From: Chiua virens
Taxonomy: Eukaryota; Basidiomycota; Agaricomycetes; Boletales; Boletaceae
Assembly (NCBI GenBank): GCA_019787685.1
Contig: JAHNUO010000003.1
Span: forward strand, 2,232,001-2,296,000
Reading direction: 5' to 3'
DNA: 64,000 bases
Positions 19,655-31,500 of the stretch are shown piece by piece. The notes below the pieces were generated by a model. That model was not told the origin of the DNA and did not search any database. It saw nothing but the letters and a program-made list of their open reading frames with translations. Both the position numbers and the translations under genes were made by a program. Position 1 is the first letter of the stretch; every line of letters starts with the position of its first letter.

Positions 19655-19914
19655 GTTAGAACAACCCTCCCATATCCATTCTTCCATGTTGTGATATTGC
19701 AAACCCTAATTTCAGTGTATATAATTTCTTATTTTTCCATGTCCGATTGATTACGAAGTCTAGCACAGCTGTGGCCACCAATGTTTACCAATGTTTTCTT
19801 GCAGCTGTCGTGGTAAGTGCGAGGTATCTTAAGGTTGGCGGTGTTTCAAATTCCAATATGCTTACTAATACCCCCTAAACCTCGCACTTACCCTGACGGC
19901 TGTGTAGGAGCCTG
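19655..19914 (-). repeat. Right terminal inverted repeat
   Basis: This 260-bp partner of the left TIR keeps a perfect 14-bp inner inverted repeat, GGTAAGTGCGAGGT (19812-19825) and ACCTCGCACTTACC (19879-19892), separated by 53 bp. In the left TIR both arms have lost their CG. A TATA-like GTATATAAT at about 19718-19726 reads toward the DUF6589 start. Confidence 0.9.
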
Positions 19915-19923
19915 CCCAAACCC
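19915..19923. repeat. Target-site duplication, right copy (CCCAAACCC)
   Basis: Identical to 3948-3956. It ends 12 bp before the ATG of the next gene. Confidence 0.85.
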
Positions 19924-19935
19924 ACGCTTAACATC

Positions 19936-21791
19936 ATGGCGACTGATACAGATGAATCTCAATTATCCCAGTTTACTTCCAAAGCCTGGGGTAGTCCCTG
20001 TGCTTTCATTAAGGAACTCGACGACGGTCAAGGGAAATTCGATTACATCGATCTTGGAGGATACTTCACGACATTCAGGAAGTTTTTTGGGGGTGCTTTG
20101 AGTGTCGACAAGATACTTATCCGACAAGAGTATCGAGACGCATTTGAAGAGCTGGAGAAGGAGGCGTACTACAATGGGGTCTGTGTCACAGGACAGCCGG
20201 GCATCGGTAAGTCATCTATCTGAGCACCTGAAGATTTTAATCGCGTCATACACTCTAGGAAAAACATTGTTTAACATCTACATCCTTGTTAAACGCCTCG
20301 GAGAAAAAAAGGCGGTCGCCATGCAGTTTATGAACGGCCAGCCTATGTATGCGCTTTTCCAGGGCATGGCCCACTTCTACTCGCTCGACAACATTCTTCC
20401 ACTTTATGAACCACCCTTTGTCTGGGTTCTCTGCGACTCCAATGACAAAGTAGAGAGCCCCAGCGGGGTCTTCAGAGGTGAGCAGGATCGAATTCGGATC
20501 ATTCAAACGACATCGCCAAAGGTCTCGCGCTGGAAGGAGTGGACCAAACAACATGGTGCCGATATCTACGTCATGGATATCTGGACCGAGAACGAGATCA
20601 AACAACTCAGGTAAGTGATCCTGTGATACCATGCGACACTGCTATCTGATCAGGTATTCAGCGCGATGCTGGAACTGAATGTCGACCGTATGATTGACCT
20701 CGCGAGAAAGTGGGGCAATGTCCCTCGAATGCTGCTGAAGAATCTCAATTTATCGGATAAGGAGATCGAGAACGTTTACCGCAAGGGTGCTAAACAGGCG
20801 ATTGGTGATACTCCGCAGTTTATGGCAGCGAGCGTGCAGAATTTCCCTTCCGATCCACCATCGTCGTTCTTCTTCGTACGACCCTCGAATGACGATGGAG
20901 TCGTTAGTCGCAGAGGATTTGATATCTACGTGCCGACAAAAACGCTTTGGCTATTGCTCGCACAAGCGCTTCGGGGCCTCGACAATCAAATAAAATTGGC
21001 ATTCTACAATGTGCTTAGTCAACACAACCAAACGCGATCATCAGCCGGCAACGTCTTTGAATCCTGGTTCCATAGCTTCGTTGCTGCAGGAAACGAGGTT
21101 TCCTGTACGTGGCTTCCACGGGGCAATGCCAAGCTACCCACAACCTGGACAATCCCAGATCCAGATGATGGAAACGTCAACCACGATTATCTTATCCCTT
21201 CTTCGTTGCAGGCACTGGGCTACGGAGTACCCCCATACTATTGGGTATCTCCAGATCTCTTTCCTGGAATTGATGGGCTCCTCGTCTTCAAGACGAGAAT
21301 TTGTGCCTTCCAGGTCACAATCTCACCACCGCATCGCTCACCGGTCGCTGGGTTGGAGAAGATACGAAAGAACTTGCGAGCAGATCTGAAGGATGTTCCG
21401 TTAGGAGTTGTGTTTGTGGGTCCACAAGAAAGCGCAATCAAACGGGATCGCCACACGATGGCGAAGTCGGGTTCGTTTCACGTCAACGGGAAAAATCGTT
21501 CCAGTTGCGTGGTCAGTGGTGGATCCTGCTTCAGGGGATGTTGAATACAACGTATGCAGTTTTTTTCTTCTGATTGATTTCCAGTGTGTCCTGAGCCAGT
21601 GTTAGTCTTTCCGTGATGTGGAATATACGCGGGAGTTCGAAGAGCCTGAACAAGCTGAAGTTCTGGAACAGGCTGAACAGCCCGGGGATGCGACGGAGCC
21701 AGAAGATCAAGCAGCGACGCCGTCAAAGAGGTCATCAAGGAGGATAGCGAAGAGTGCGAAGAGTAAGGGTAAACAGCGCAAGATCGAATGA
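19936..21791 (+). CDS. Crinkler/RHS-like P-loop NTPase
   Basis: Exons are 19936-20206, 20259-20610, 20662 to about 21560 and 21606-21791. Joining the first two across GTAAGT...CTCTAG completes a Walker A motif, GQPGIGKT, at about residues 85-92. Later stretches are FVWVLCDSNDK, RIRIIQTTSPKVSRWKEW and ADIYVMDIWTENEIKQL, typical of fungal proteins related to the Crinkler effectors and retrotransposon-hot-spot NTPases. The last exon is acidic, then ends in a lysine/arginine-rich stretch (SKRSSRRIAKSAKSKGK), a possible nuclear signal. The last two exons agree in frame with each other but not with the start of exon 3, so a one-base shift near 21430-21470 is likely; the gene may be damaged. The DNA transposon cut off its upstream region 12 bp from the ATG. 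Confidence 0.6.
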
Positions 21792-22089
21792 AGGAAACCA
21801 CCGTCCGTCGTTCATCACACATGGAGAGTTTGCGAAGTGACGGCCCTTCTATTCACTGTGGGAAGGAAAGATGGTGGATGTCAGTGTGGCAGTGAACGAT
21901 TAATGAGCGTAGGTTTATGTGAAAACTGGAGATATGATGATGGAAAGCTGTAGGTGCCATACACCGATTGTTCCACTACGCACGGTGTTCTGAGTCTCGA
22001 TCCCTATGTACTGAGGTTTTCGAACGGAATGCCAGGATACATCTATGGCAACTCTGGTGTGACTTCTTGGTTGACATTCTGATCGACGT

Positions 22090-23460
22090 TCATAGCAGCC
22101 TTTAGAGCGATACAATTACGATGCGACCCAGGCATTCAACTTAAGCACCTACCCAGTCTCGCGGTAAGTTTTCCGGCATATTTTCACACCACAACCCTCC
22201 ACAGTTTCGTGAATGAATTCGGGCGAGGTAGTAGGTTCGTTCATTTGCGCACGAGATGATATCGTTCGACCGCTCCCCGTAGATTCCACTCCATGCATCG
22301 TTTTACACATGGCAAGAGGTTCTCGAGAGCCCAGAGGACGTTGCGTTCAACTCGACGGTAGTGATGTCCCGCGACCACCATCCCCCGGCTGGAAACCTCA
22401 CCTGGCCGAATCTCAACGCGCCTCAAGGACAATACCAAATGACGAGCACTGTCGAGCGCTGGCTCTCCACACCAGGTACCTCGGACGCCAACCAGACCTT
22501 TGCGCAATGGTGCTGGAGCACGCAGGTGTTCCAATCCATGAACATGGTTGCCGAAATCGCTTGGTACAGACGCGGCGCAGGGGTCGGCGAGAACAACTTG
22601 GGCAGTCTGGTCTGGCAACTCAACGACATTTGGCAGGGCGTCAGCTGGTCCGCGATCGAGTATTCTGGCCGATGGAAAGTGCTGAATTATGGATTGGCGA
22701 GCGCGTATGCGCCGGTGATCATACAGCCATTTTGGATGCCAGAGAACGAGACACTGACGGTGCTCGCGACGTCGGACCGATGGGAGAGTGTAGATGGGGT
22801 GGCGCAGTTGACGTGGTATGATTGGCGCGGACGCATGTTGAACACGTCGAAGTCGTCGTTTTCGAACCCTGCGCTGAACAATTCGCTCGTGTATGAGGAG
22901 ACGGGATTGGCGACAATTCTTCCGTCTGGGTATGATGCTTCTGATGTTTGGCTTTTGATGAACATCACTGCGCAAGTCGACGAGGAGATGGTGATGAATG
23001 AGTCGTATGTGAGTCAAATGTGTGCTGATGACGATCCTGATCCTGATGACGGGACAACGGACAGTTCACCCCTGTCTCGCTTGCCTGCGCCAATTTGGTA
23101 GACCCAGAGATCGTGGTTAGTGTAACTAGCAACTACACGTTCACGCTCTCGGCCAGGGGAGGTGTTGGCGCGTGGACATGGTTAGACCATCCGTACGGCA
23201 CCGCAGGGTACTTTGTGGACGAGACGACAGGTAGTCCGTCCAACGGATTTTACCTCGTCCCAAAAATCGACCGTACTGGTGAGTAACAGCGCTCAAGATT
23301 GCGCGCAGTATTCTCTCCAACAAATCTGTTGGACCCGTTCTGATTGGCGCCTTCCATGTTCATAGTGCAATTCATCCAAAATGCAAAGTTGTCCCTGGTC
23401 GAGAAACCTGACCCGTCGACATTTGTCGCGATGTCCCTGTGGAATAACACACATGTGTGA
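22090..23460 (+). pseudogene. GH2 beta-mannosidase, C-terminal part only, frameshifted
   Basis: Beta-mannosidases remove terminal beta-mannose from manno-oligosaccharides. Reading starts at RYNYDATQAFNLSTYPVSR, then an intron (GTAAGT...CACAG, about 22159-22202) and FVNEFG, which in GH2 enzymes is the nucleophile region. Next come NSTVVMSRDHHPPAGN, FAQWCWSTQVFQSMNM, WYRRGAGVGENNLG and VWQLNDIWQGVSW. A final intron (donor GTGAGT at 23280, acceptor near 23365) leads to FIQNAKLSLVEKPDP and NNTHV before the TGA at 23458-23460. The N-terminal two thirds are absent upstream. Frame changes near 22210-22290 (after FVNEFG and within HSM-SFYTW) and near 23060 break the rest. I see no intact version here. 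Confidence 0.8.
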
Positions 23461-23935
23461 CCAGAGCGAACGGGAGATGCGTCCGCAGCTTGCACCGTGT
23501 TGCACTGCAGCTCGTGTTACCACCGTTTTAGATATTTGTGAATGAATATAAACGGATTGAGTTGCTTGGTGTACGTCATGTTACAGTTGACTCAGGATCA
23601 ATTGATCATCCGTGGTTCCGCGCGGAAAATAAGCAGGCCGACATGTTACATTACCGGAGCATACAGCTTGAAAGGCGGTTCTAGGCAGGACCTGGTGATC
23701 GCGTTTCTCATGCACAGTGATTCATATGCCATTCGAGGCACACTCGCAGCTTATAATAAATGTCAGTATTCATAGGCTAAGCTTGTGTGTCAACGAGATT
23801 ACCAGGTTTGCCAAGCACAGGAAGTGGCGTTGTACCTTCAATTGGAAGCTTTGGGTTCTGGACGTGTGCAGAAACACCGGACGAGCTCAGTTTAGTTCCT
23901 AATTCGTCCCATTCCATGTCGCTGATCAAGAAACT
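23461..23935. other. Intergenic region before the WD40 gene
   Basis: Nothing recognisable; a short first exon of the WD40 gene may lie here. ATG 23915 (MSLIKKLWTTK) has a good context but is out of frame with the downstream WD40 exon unless a small intron intervenes. Confidence 0.4.
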
Positions 23936-26445
23936 GTGGACCACAAAAGGTGGGTGTCGGTATTCAGTGGGTGTTATACTACGGAGAAATTTGTGAAACT
24001 GACGACGAACTGGGCGCAAGATGGAGCAAAACCTGTGCAAATTCAGGCGTACGGAGAGGTGTATTCGGTTGCATTCTCGCCGCTGGTAGATGCGAAGCAT
24101 GGACAGTGCGTCGTTGGGGGTGGTCAAAGCAAAGCGCTGGGACGATGGCGCGTGGACGACGGTCGGGCAGTGGAAGCTCCAATAGGCGTGTCCAGCTATC
24201 TGCTCAACATCACTGTGTCCAAGGACGGGCGGCTCATCGCCTGCGGAGGATCGAACGGGCTCGCGGCGGTCTGGGATGTACAGACACATAGGACGGTGGT
24301 CAAGCCAGATGTGGATGGGGGACAGGTATGCGCTGTGGATCTATCCCCCGACGCGACGATGTTCGCAACTGGTGCACACAAAAACATGTGTGTGTGGTCT
24401 GTTCAGGATGCTGGCCGTCTCTGCCTTGGTCCGCTGAAACACACGTACTCCGTTGCTGCGGTCAAGTTCTCGCCTAGCGGCGACCGAATTGCCACTGCGA
24501 CATGGGAAAGGGACTCTATCCGACTCTACGACAGCACCAACGGGCAGCTTCTTGCCGACATTCGCGAACGCGTCAGCTCACCATACAACACGTCGCTGGT
24601 ATGGTCTCACGATGGCCGACAACTGTACGCCTCGTCGAACGCGGGGAAAATCAAGTGTTTTCATCTCTCTGGGTCGATGCTGTCGTGGGCCGAGTGGAAC
24701 GCCGTGCAAGCGGACAACCGGCCGACAGCCATTGCGCTCGCGAGCAACGGCAAGTTCGTCGCGACCGCCTCATACCGCTTTATCTCGTTTTGGGATACAT
24801 CCACGCATGTTCAGATTGGTCCCATCATCGATCATGCTGAGAGGGTGTGGTCCATTGCTATCTCAGAGGATGGCTGTCTCGCATGCGGTGGAGACGACAA
24901 GAAGATCACCCTTCGGAATCTCCGAGACATCCTACCGCGGTTCTACTTTCTCGACCCCAGCGACTCCGCATCCCAATCTCAAGTGTCTTTGCAGAGTTCG
25001 GTCAGTCAGCAAAGCACTTCATTGGCCGAGGTTCGTAGGCTGGAAAAGCTTCTTCATGAGAGGGACAAAGTGATTCAGGAGTCCGGGATCAAGAGGCAGA
25101 GTCTCGAACAAACGGTCCAGAATCTTTCTACAGCTCTCCGCACGCAAGGAAAGAACTTGGGTACGTTCTTTTTTTTTCATTCCTGGCGAGTGTATTGATG
25201 ACAAGGGTCCCTTCTTTCTAGACCAACTCAAGCAGGAGACAACACATCTCAAAGCGACTGTTAGAGATCTGCGTAACCGGCTTTCTGACGCTCAAGTGAC
25301 GACAAAAAAGTTACGATCTGAGTGCAAACAACTTGCGAAACAACTTAGTAAAACGTACGAACACGCCGATCAGCATAGGCTCCAGGTTGAGCGAATCCAA
25401 ACAACTTTGGATGAACTCAAAGTACAGCAAGACATCGACGAACATCAGGAAGCTCAATCTGGGTCGCAGCAACCTCGGAAGGATGACTCCACTGAAACGG
25501 TGGGCGAATCTCCTAGAAGTCGGAAGCGCGGTACTAGTATCGACGGGTTCGACGCTTGGATGAAAGATGCGTTGCATAAATGGGAGCACCGTCTCTTTGG
25601 AAAGCATCAAAAACTATTCTCATACGGACTCCAATGCACTCGCTTGCCGCGCATTTATATTTGCACGCTCCCAAAATTGGAATGCGGCATTCGATGAGGC
25701 ACAAAAGGTGACGACATTTGGCTCTTTATCATTTTACCGTTGACCAACCTTGCCAAGTCCATCAGCGCCCAACCGTCGGCGATAGGACATATAGCCAAGG
25801 CTGTCGCGCTTGTTGGCCAGGGAGATTACAGGGCTGCCCTGCGGGCATTCGCTCTTGTTTTTCGCGATGGCAATCCAGATGAAAATGAGTTTGCCTTGGT
25901 CATCTGGGTGTGTGCATCTCTACCGTTTCTCACTACTCCTCATTATTCAACACGTGTCTATTGCTTAGGCTGTTCTCTCGTGTGTAACGGGCGAGTACAT
26001 CGATGGTGTATTACGCATGCATGACCTGGTTGACGCCACAAAATCCGATCTAAAGCCGACGTACGACTACATCCAGGTAGATACCTAATCTGCTTCTCCG
26101 ACGTCATGTTACGTTCAACGTTGACAGGCGTGATGTGTTCTCCTTCAGGCATACATGTACGTTCTTCTTGGCAACAAGTCAATCAAGGAAAAAGACTACG
26201 AGCGTGCCATCCAGCTATTTTGTCTCGCCCAGACGCCGTGTTTGTCGCAAGAGCACCCAAGGCTCGAATTGACGTCGCTGGTATGCTCGTTTTCGCTGGT
26301 GGGATCACGATGGACACTGATGCTCCTACCCGAACAGATATCGGGGTGGTCTTTTGATGGACTGGAAAGTATGGCCCAGCAACGTCTCTACGAAGCCTTG
26401 GATGCAGTCGACCGTACAAAAGATGCGGACAAGTCTCCCCCATAG
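23936..26445 (+). CDS. WD40 propeller, coiled-coil and TPR-like protein
   Basis: A long first exon encodes about six WD-type blades (for example EVYSVAFSPL, RLIACGGSNGLAAVWDVQ, KFSPSGDRIATATWERDSIR, FVATASYRFISFWD, CLACGGDDKKITLRNLRD). After DSASQSQVSL it becomes a coiled coil that crosses a GTACGT...CTAG intron (donor near 25160). A one-base insertion in CTCTTTGG near 25600 shifts the frame; the shifted frame continues as SIKNYSHTDSNALACRAFIF and FDEAQK. Three further exons encode TPR-like helices (AIGHIAKAVALVGQGDYRAA, YMYVLLGNKSIKEKDYERA) to LYEALDAVDRTK. The true start is uncertain, as the frame opens without an ATG. WD40 and TPR parts suggest a scaffold; I know no specific function. The frameshift may be real or an assembly error. 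Confidence 0.6.
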
Positions 26446-28312
26446 CCTGTTATCCTTGCCGCGTTTGCTGGGCCGTGAACGTCGTCGCTTTTTCTGGTCG
26501 GGAAACATCTTTTACCCGCTCTACTCGTCACCAATTTGACTTGGCAATGGTAGACCAAGATGCCAGGTGCCACTTATGCTATACTCATGCTATACTGTAT
26601 ACCGTAGATGAGGTTCGCCCAAAGTCTGGGACGAACGGTCGCACAACGATGAACAGATCATACAATTTTATACCGTTCTTACTACCCACAAATACAGTAC
26701 TACACATTCGAATATATTCCCAACGCTATTCTGCCTCGACGATGCATCAATTAGGGTACCATATCTCTTCAGTGATACATATTAGTAGAAATGCTTGCAT
26801 TTCTAGGGAAAGTGAACATACCCGCGCAGGAACAAGTTGATCACAAACGGGAGATATATATCGTCCATGGGATCATTTCATACACTGATGCTTGGAGGGA
26901 GCGGAGGCTCGCTAGCATGAGGGCGACCAACATACAATCTGTTATATGGGGAGCAGTTCCGCGGTAATCGTGATCTAAAACTGCGGCTGATAATTTGAGC
27001 AATGGGAATGGTCTGCCGACCAACGTTTATTAACACACTGAACGGAGCATGGTCAATATCTTATTTCTTAAAAACTGTATCTTGTAATTTCTTTCACCTT
27101 CAGCACTGTAGAATTCTTGCATGTGAATCTTATTGCTTTCTACGAACCATTAGCTCCAAACGAACTGGGTCCCGGATGCTAAGACTCAACTGGCTTCGGA
27201 GAACCGAACCATGTTCCTATTGTGAAACCATCAAATGCCTCCTTTCAGCAGTATAAATAGACGCGCCCAACCATAGACTGCGATGAGCTGATAATGGGAA
27301 CAATGCGTCTCCGTGTAAATCCATTAAACTAGCGAAACCAGCCAAAGAACTCCGAGGGGTTAATTCTGACATTGGTTCCTGTCAACGAGTCATAACCGCT
27401 GGGGTGACTCACCCTCAGATGATCCAGGACGTTAGTGCGGTGTTGATCGTGAGAGGAGACAGTGGAGATGAGACTCCGGATAACACTAGTATGATCGATT
27501 AAGTAGAGTCTCTGCAGACTTTTCTGTCGGCCTCGGTGAGAAGATGCGAACACCCGCCGATCATGTCACCTCGTGATGTGAGAGTATGAATGGAGCACCG
27601 TGAATTAGTAGGTGTGAAATCATAAATAGTCACTGTTCAACGTTTCAACAGTTATCATGATGTGAGCCTGGCAGAGTCTCATGAGTCTGATCTTCAAGCA
27701 GCGCGCCCTCGTCGATGAATTGGTGATCATGATGATGGAAGCAAGTGGCATTGGCCACGTGCCAGTGGTAGTTCAAGTCGGTGTTCGAGCTTGGTTCTGA
27801 GTTTACGTCTACTTACTACCGGTCTCTTCCGATTGGGTCGCTCTTGCCAGTGGAAGTCACTCGTACGTTCAACTTTTTTTCTTCAACCGTGGCTTGAATA
27901 TTGTACTGTTGGAAAGAGCTCACTTGCAGTTAAAACTAATTTCCGCGCCTTTCGAGCAGAGCCTCTCAGAAAATCCATAGATCCGCATGAATGCCGCTCT
28001 ATTTCATGCATGTAAGTATGATTCACGATGCATCATTATATATTTTTGAATGCAGGTACAGCAATAAGTCCATCAAAGTTCACTTCCAACTCTAAATGTA
28101 TAACCTTTGACAGAGTCCATGGGTATTTTCGCTTAAAAGCGTCAAATGGGGAGATCTATGTTGTGTGGGAGTGCCAAGTTCTCATTCCTTCTGATCAACA
28201 GAATGCTCTCTTCCTTTCGTGGGCGGCCATTCTCACCAAATCATGTATAAAGTAATTTCCTTGACGACAAAAACAAAATTGAGGGAGGATTGATCACTTC
28301 CATTTGTCTCGC
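26446..28312. other. Intergenic region with the sphingomyelinase promoter
   Basis: About 1.9 kb without a recognisable gene. A TATAAAG at about 28246-28252 lies some 60 bp before the ATG at 28313 and is the probable core promoter of the next gene. Another TATAAATA near 27253 has no obvious gene behind it. Confidence 0.5.
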
Positions 28313-31300
28313 ATGATGCTGTTCTCCTCCTTAGTCGCACTAGTGGCTTGTGGGACTGCAGTTGCTGCGTCTGAAAGCGACGTACCGCCGTCGGCGTACA
28401 CTGCTCCCGGGACATTCCCTACTTCTGTGTATGGCACCTTCTGGAATGATCCGATCGCCACTTCAGCTCAGCCGCAACCTGTGATCACGGACCCTGTCAC
28501 GGTAAGGAACAAAGTGTTAGCTGTCATCTGTACTCAGCAAACAATCGCCATAGCATACCATTTTCCTGAAGAACTGACAGATCCCGAAACTTTCCCCAAG
28601 GTATGCAGTCTTTCTTCACATCAAATCATTAACAACATCCTTCATTGAATCTAGAACGACACCGTTGACCCACACCCGCTTCCTCCCGCCTCTGCACCCT
28701 CTGAACTACTTACCGTTGCCATTGAACAAATCAAGGCAATCGCAAATAACTCAGCATTCGAAGGCAACGAATGTGCGCAGTGTCTGGCTTCGCTCGAGGT
28801 CGCCAAGTTCCTTGTCATGGCGGCGCCGGAGCAAGGTTCACCCCTCGCTCAAGCAATGTGTAGTTATTTCGACTACACAGAAGACTGCGAGGCTGCTTTT
28901 AGTGTACTCTCACTTGGCTACATAATCTCCCAAGTGGTTGCGTTGGCTGATGTTGGTGGATACGATGGACAAGTAAGTGTCAAGTTACGGACAAAAGCGA
29001 CCATTGCTCAGCGTAGTGTCATGGTATACAAGAACTTGTGCTCAGACTTCAATTTATGTTCGATTCCACCGACGGTGCCTCTCAATATGACAGGCTGGTT
29101 TGCGAAACCGAAACCCAATCCACTTCCAGCGCCGACGCAACCCAGCGGAGAACGACTCAAGATCTTGCATATCTCGGATATTCATATGGATCCACGTGCG
29201 TTTCACACTTGTTTTATTCTTATCGAGATTGATCTTCACCGAACTCATCGCGCGTTGCATCTGTCTCAGGATATGCAACGGGATCCGAAGCAAACTGCAC
29301 GAGTCAGGGTCTCTGCTGTCGCGACAACGCTTACAACCTTGACTATCCGGATCAAATCTTATCCCCTGCTCCACGCTATGGTGCTTATCTTTGGTGATTT
29401 TGCTGTATGGTTCTTTCCTTCGATCTGCTAAAATATCGGACTTGACAGCGATACCCCGATTGAGCTGATGTTCTCTGTTCTTCCAGCCATCCCCAAACTC
29501 ACGGGAACTGAAGAAACAGGGTTCAACTTTACTCTATTTACCGGTGACTTGACTGCACACGATCCCAAAAGCGAATATTCCAGGTACGTTGGACCGGTAA
29601 CAAGAGTTTCAGCTCTGATTTTCAGTCGTAGGGCTTATGTCGACTATGCCGAGGCAAGTGGATACGCGAATAACAAAACCACTGATATCAATACATAACC
29701 TTTCGACAGGTTATCATTTACAATGCATTGAAGCAATACGTCGGACCTGCCCCCGTATATGCGACGGTTGGAAACCACGACACCTATGTATGCGCATTTT
29801 TTCCTCTCTGTGTCATTTGTGGTGAACTCGATTTCCTAGATGGAGTACATGATGATGCCCTATCAGGTAGGAGGATACCTCGGAGGACAGTTCAACTGGT
29901 TCGTGGGGCCGTGTGCCATCTCCGTGCACAACTTTTTTGAGCTTAATCGTGTAGGTCATATGAGCATATCTCGTCCTTGTGGAGCTATGAAGGTTGGCTA
30001 CCTGAGGAATCGGTTGAGTTTGCACGCACCCACTACGCCGGATACACGGTCAAGCGCCCCGACGGTCTCCGGATCATCTCCCTTGACACCAATATGTGTG
30101 AGTCAATGTTCCCAAACCCATGTGTACTCGGTGATACTCACCTCCCGCATGAACCATAAAGGGTACAGGTAAGCCAGGACAATCTGGGTAAACTGCTTGG
30201 TCTGATCAGGGTTTGAGAACAGAAACAATTACCTCGGATATATCAACTCTACCAACCCTGATCAGTTTGGGCTCCTGCGCTGGTTGACAGATGAATTACA
30301 AGAAGCTGAAGATGCGGGCGATAGAGGTCAGTATACAAGTCTCAGTATATGAGTATGTTCATCGCTTGACTCGATACCCTAGCGTGGATCATGGGCCATG
30401 TATTGGCGGGTTTCAGCGGAAAGGACGCACAGTCCGATCCTACGAATCTCTGTACGTTCTCATCTGTTTGATCTACCTAGATCCTGACTGGCGTTCAGTC
30501 TACCAGATGTGATTATCTGAAAGCTCTTGCTGTCTTGCTTTGACTGACAGTCGCCCAACAGCGTGGATCGCTACTCGCCCCACGTCATTGCTAGTAAGCA
30601 TACCAAAGGGATCCCAATTGTGGATACGCTTCACTTATGACGTCCACTACAGACATCTTCTGGGGTCACACGCACGAAGATCAACTATCTGTATGCTAAA
30701 GAATTGCACCTCAACTGTTCCCTAACTGTATCCTGCAGATATTCTATGCAAATAACGGCACAGTTATGAACGCCGATACGGCCCTTGCGGTGTCTTGGGT
30801 ATGTCTAATATTGGTCACGCGGGATATGCACTTATGAGCTTGGAAAGATTGGACCATCAGTGACACCACTGAGCAACCTCAACTCCGGTTTCGTATGTAT
30901 GAAGTCGACTCTGCGGTGGGTGATTTTCAGCAATCAAGCGGTGCCGCAAAGCTTACGTCGGGCCTTTTCAAGACGTTTGAAGTTTTGGATTCATATACGT
31001 CAGTCAACAATCCAACCTTTTCTTACTTGACTCATCTTTCGTGACTGTTTCAGGTGGATAAGCCGTATTAACGAGTATCCTGAACTCGACAACCAGACCG
31101 AATACGGACCGACTTATGAACTTGAGTACAGTGCTCGTGAAGCATATGGCCAAAACATTACATGGGGTACCAACGACCCGTTGAATGCAACATGGTGGCA
31201 CCTCGTAACTGAACGTGAGTGACACGATTGCTTTGTCGGTCGTACAGGCCCTTAAAGGCGAATTCACCTTATCCATCTCGTCGCATGCTATAGAAATGGA

Positions 31301-31500
31301 GTATGATTCGTCGCTCGTTAAGGTGACTAGTCTATCAAACATTTACCTCAAGAAATACTGATCGAGATACATAACAGTTGTTTAACAAATACCAATACAA
31401 GAGCGCGATCGTAAGAGAGAAATGCACTGGGAAATGTATACCAGAGACGATCTGTTACATGCGGAGCGGGTCTGCACCACTGGCGTTACAAAACTGTTAA
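28313..31500 (+). CDS. Secreted acid-sphingomyelinase-like phosphodiesterase
   Basis: The product should hydrolyse sphingomyelin or related phosphodiesters in the secretory pathway or outside the cell. The ATG at 28313 opens a signal peptide (MMLFSSLVALVACGTAVAAS). A saposin-B-like segment follows (NECAQCLASLEVAKFL, AMCSYFDYTEDCEAAF, NLCSDFNLC), then the calcineurin-like metallophosphatase core with its metal-binding motifs: ILHISDIHMDP, LFTGDLTAHD, ATVGNHDTY, WIMGHVLAGF and IFWGHTHEDQ. About a dozen short introns interrupt it; the one at 29654-29709 starts GCAAGT, a GC-AG intron. Most exons that I joined stay in frame, to the TAA at 31498-31500, after a cysteine-bearing tail (KCTGKCIPETICYMRSGS). 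Length and domain order match the fungal ASM family. The gene appears intact. Confidence 0.88.

Larger units (their letters stand above)
3957..19914. mobile_element. RecQ/DUF6589 DNA transposon with 260-bp TIRs (dead, with nested insertions)
   Basis: The boundaries are set by two inverted repeats of exactly 260 bp (3957-4216 and 19655-19914), both starting CAGGCTCCTACACAGCCG, and flanked by an identical 9-bp direct repeat. Inside are two genes at the ends, both reading inward: a RecQ-like helicase on the plus strand from 4233 and a DUF6589 protein on the minus strand from 19580. A small zinc-knuckle gene end lies between them. Taking out the LTR retroelements (about 10 kb in total) leaves roughly 6 kb of original transposon. 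Neither gene is intact. I do not recognise this as a named superfamily. DUF6589 is the candidate transposase and the helicase an accessory factor; both roles are inference from position. Confidence 0.8.
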
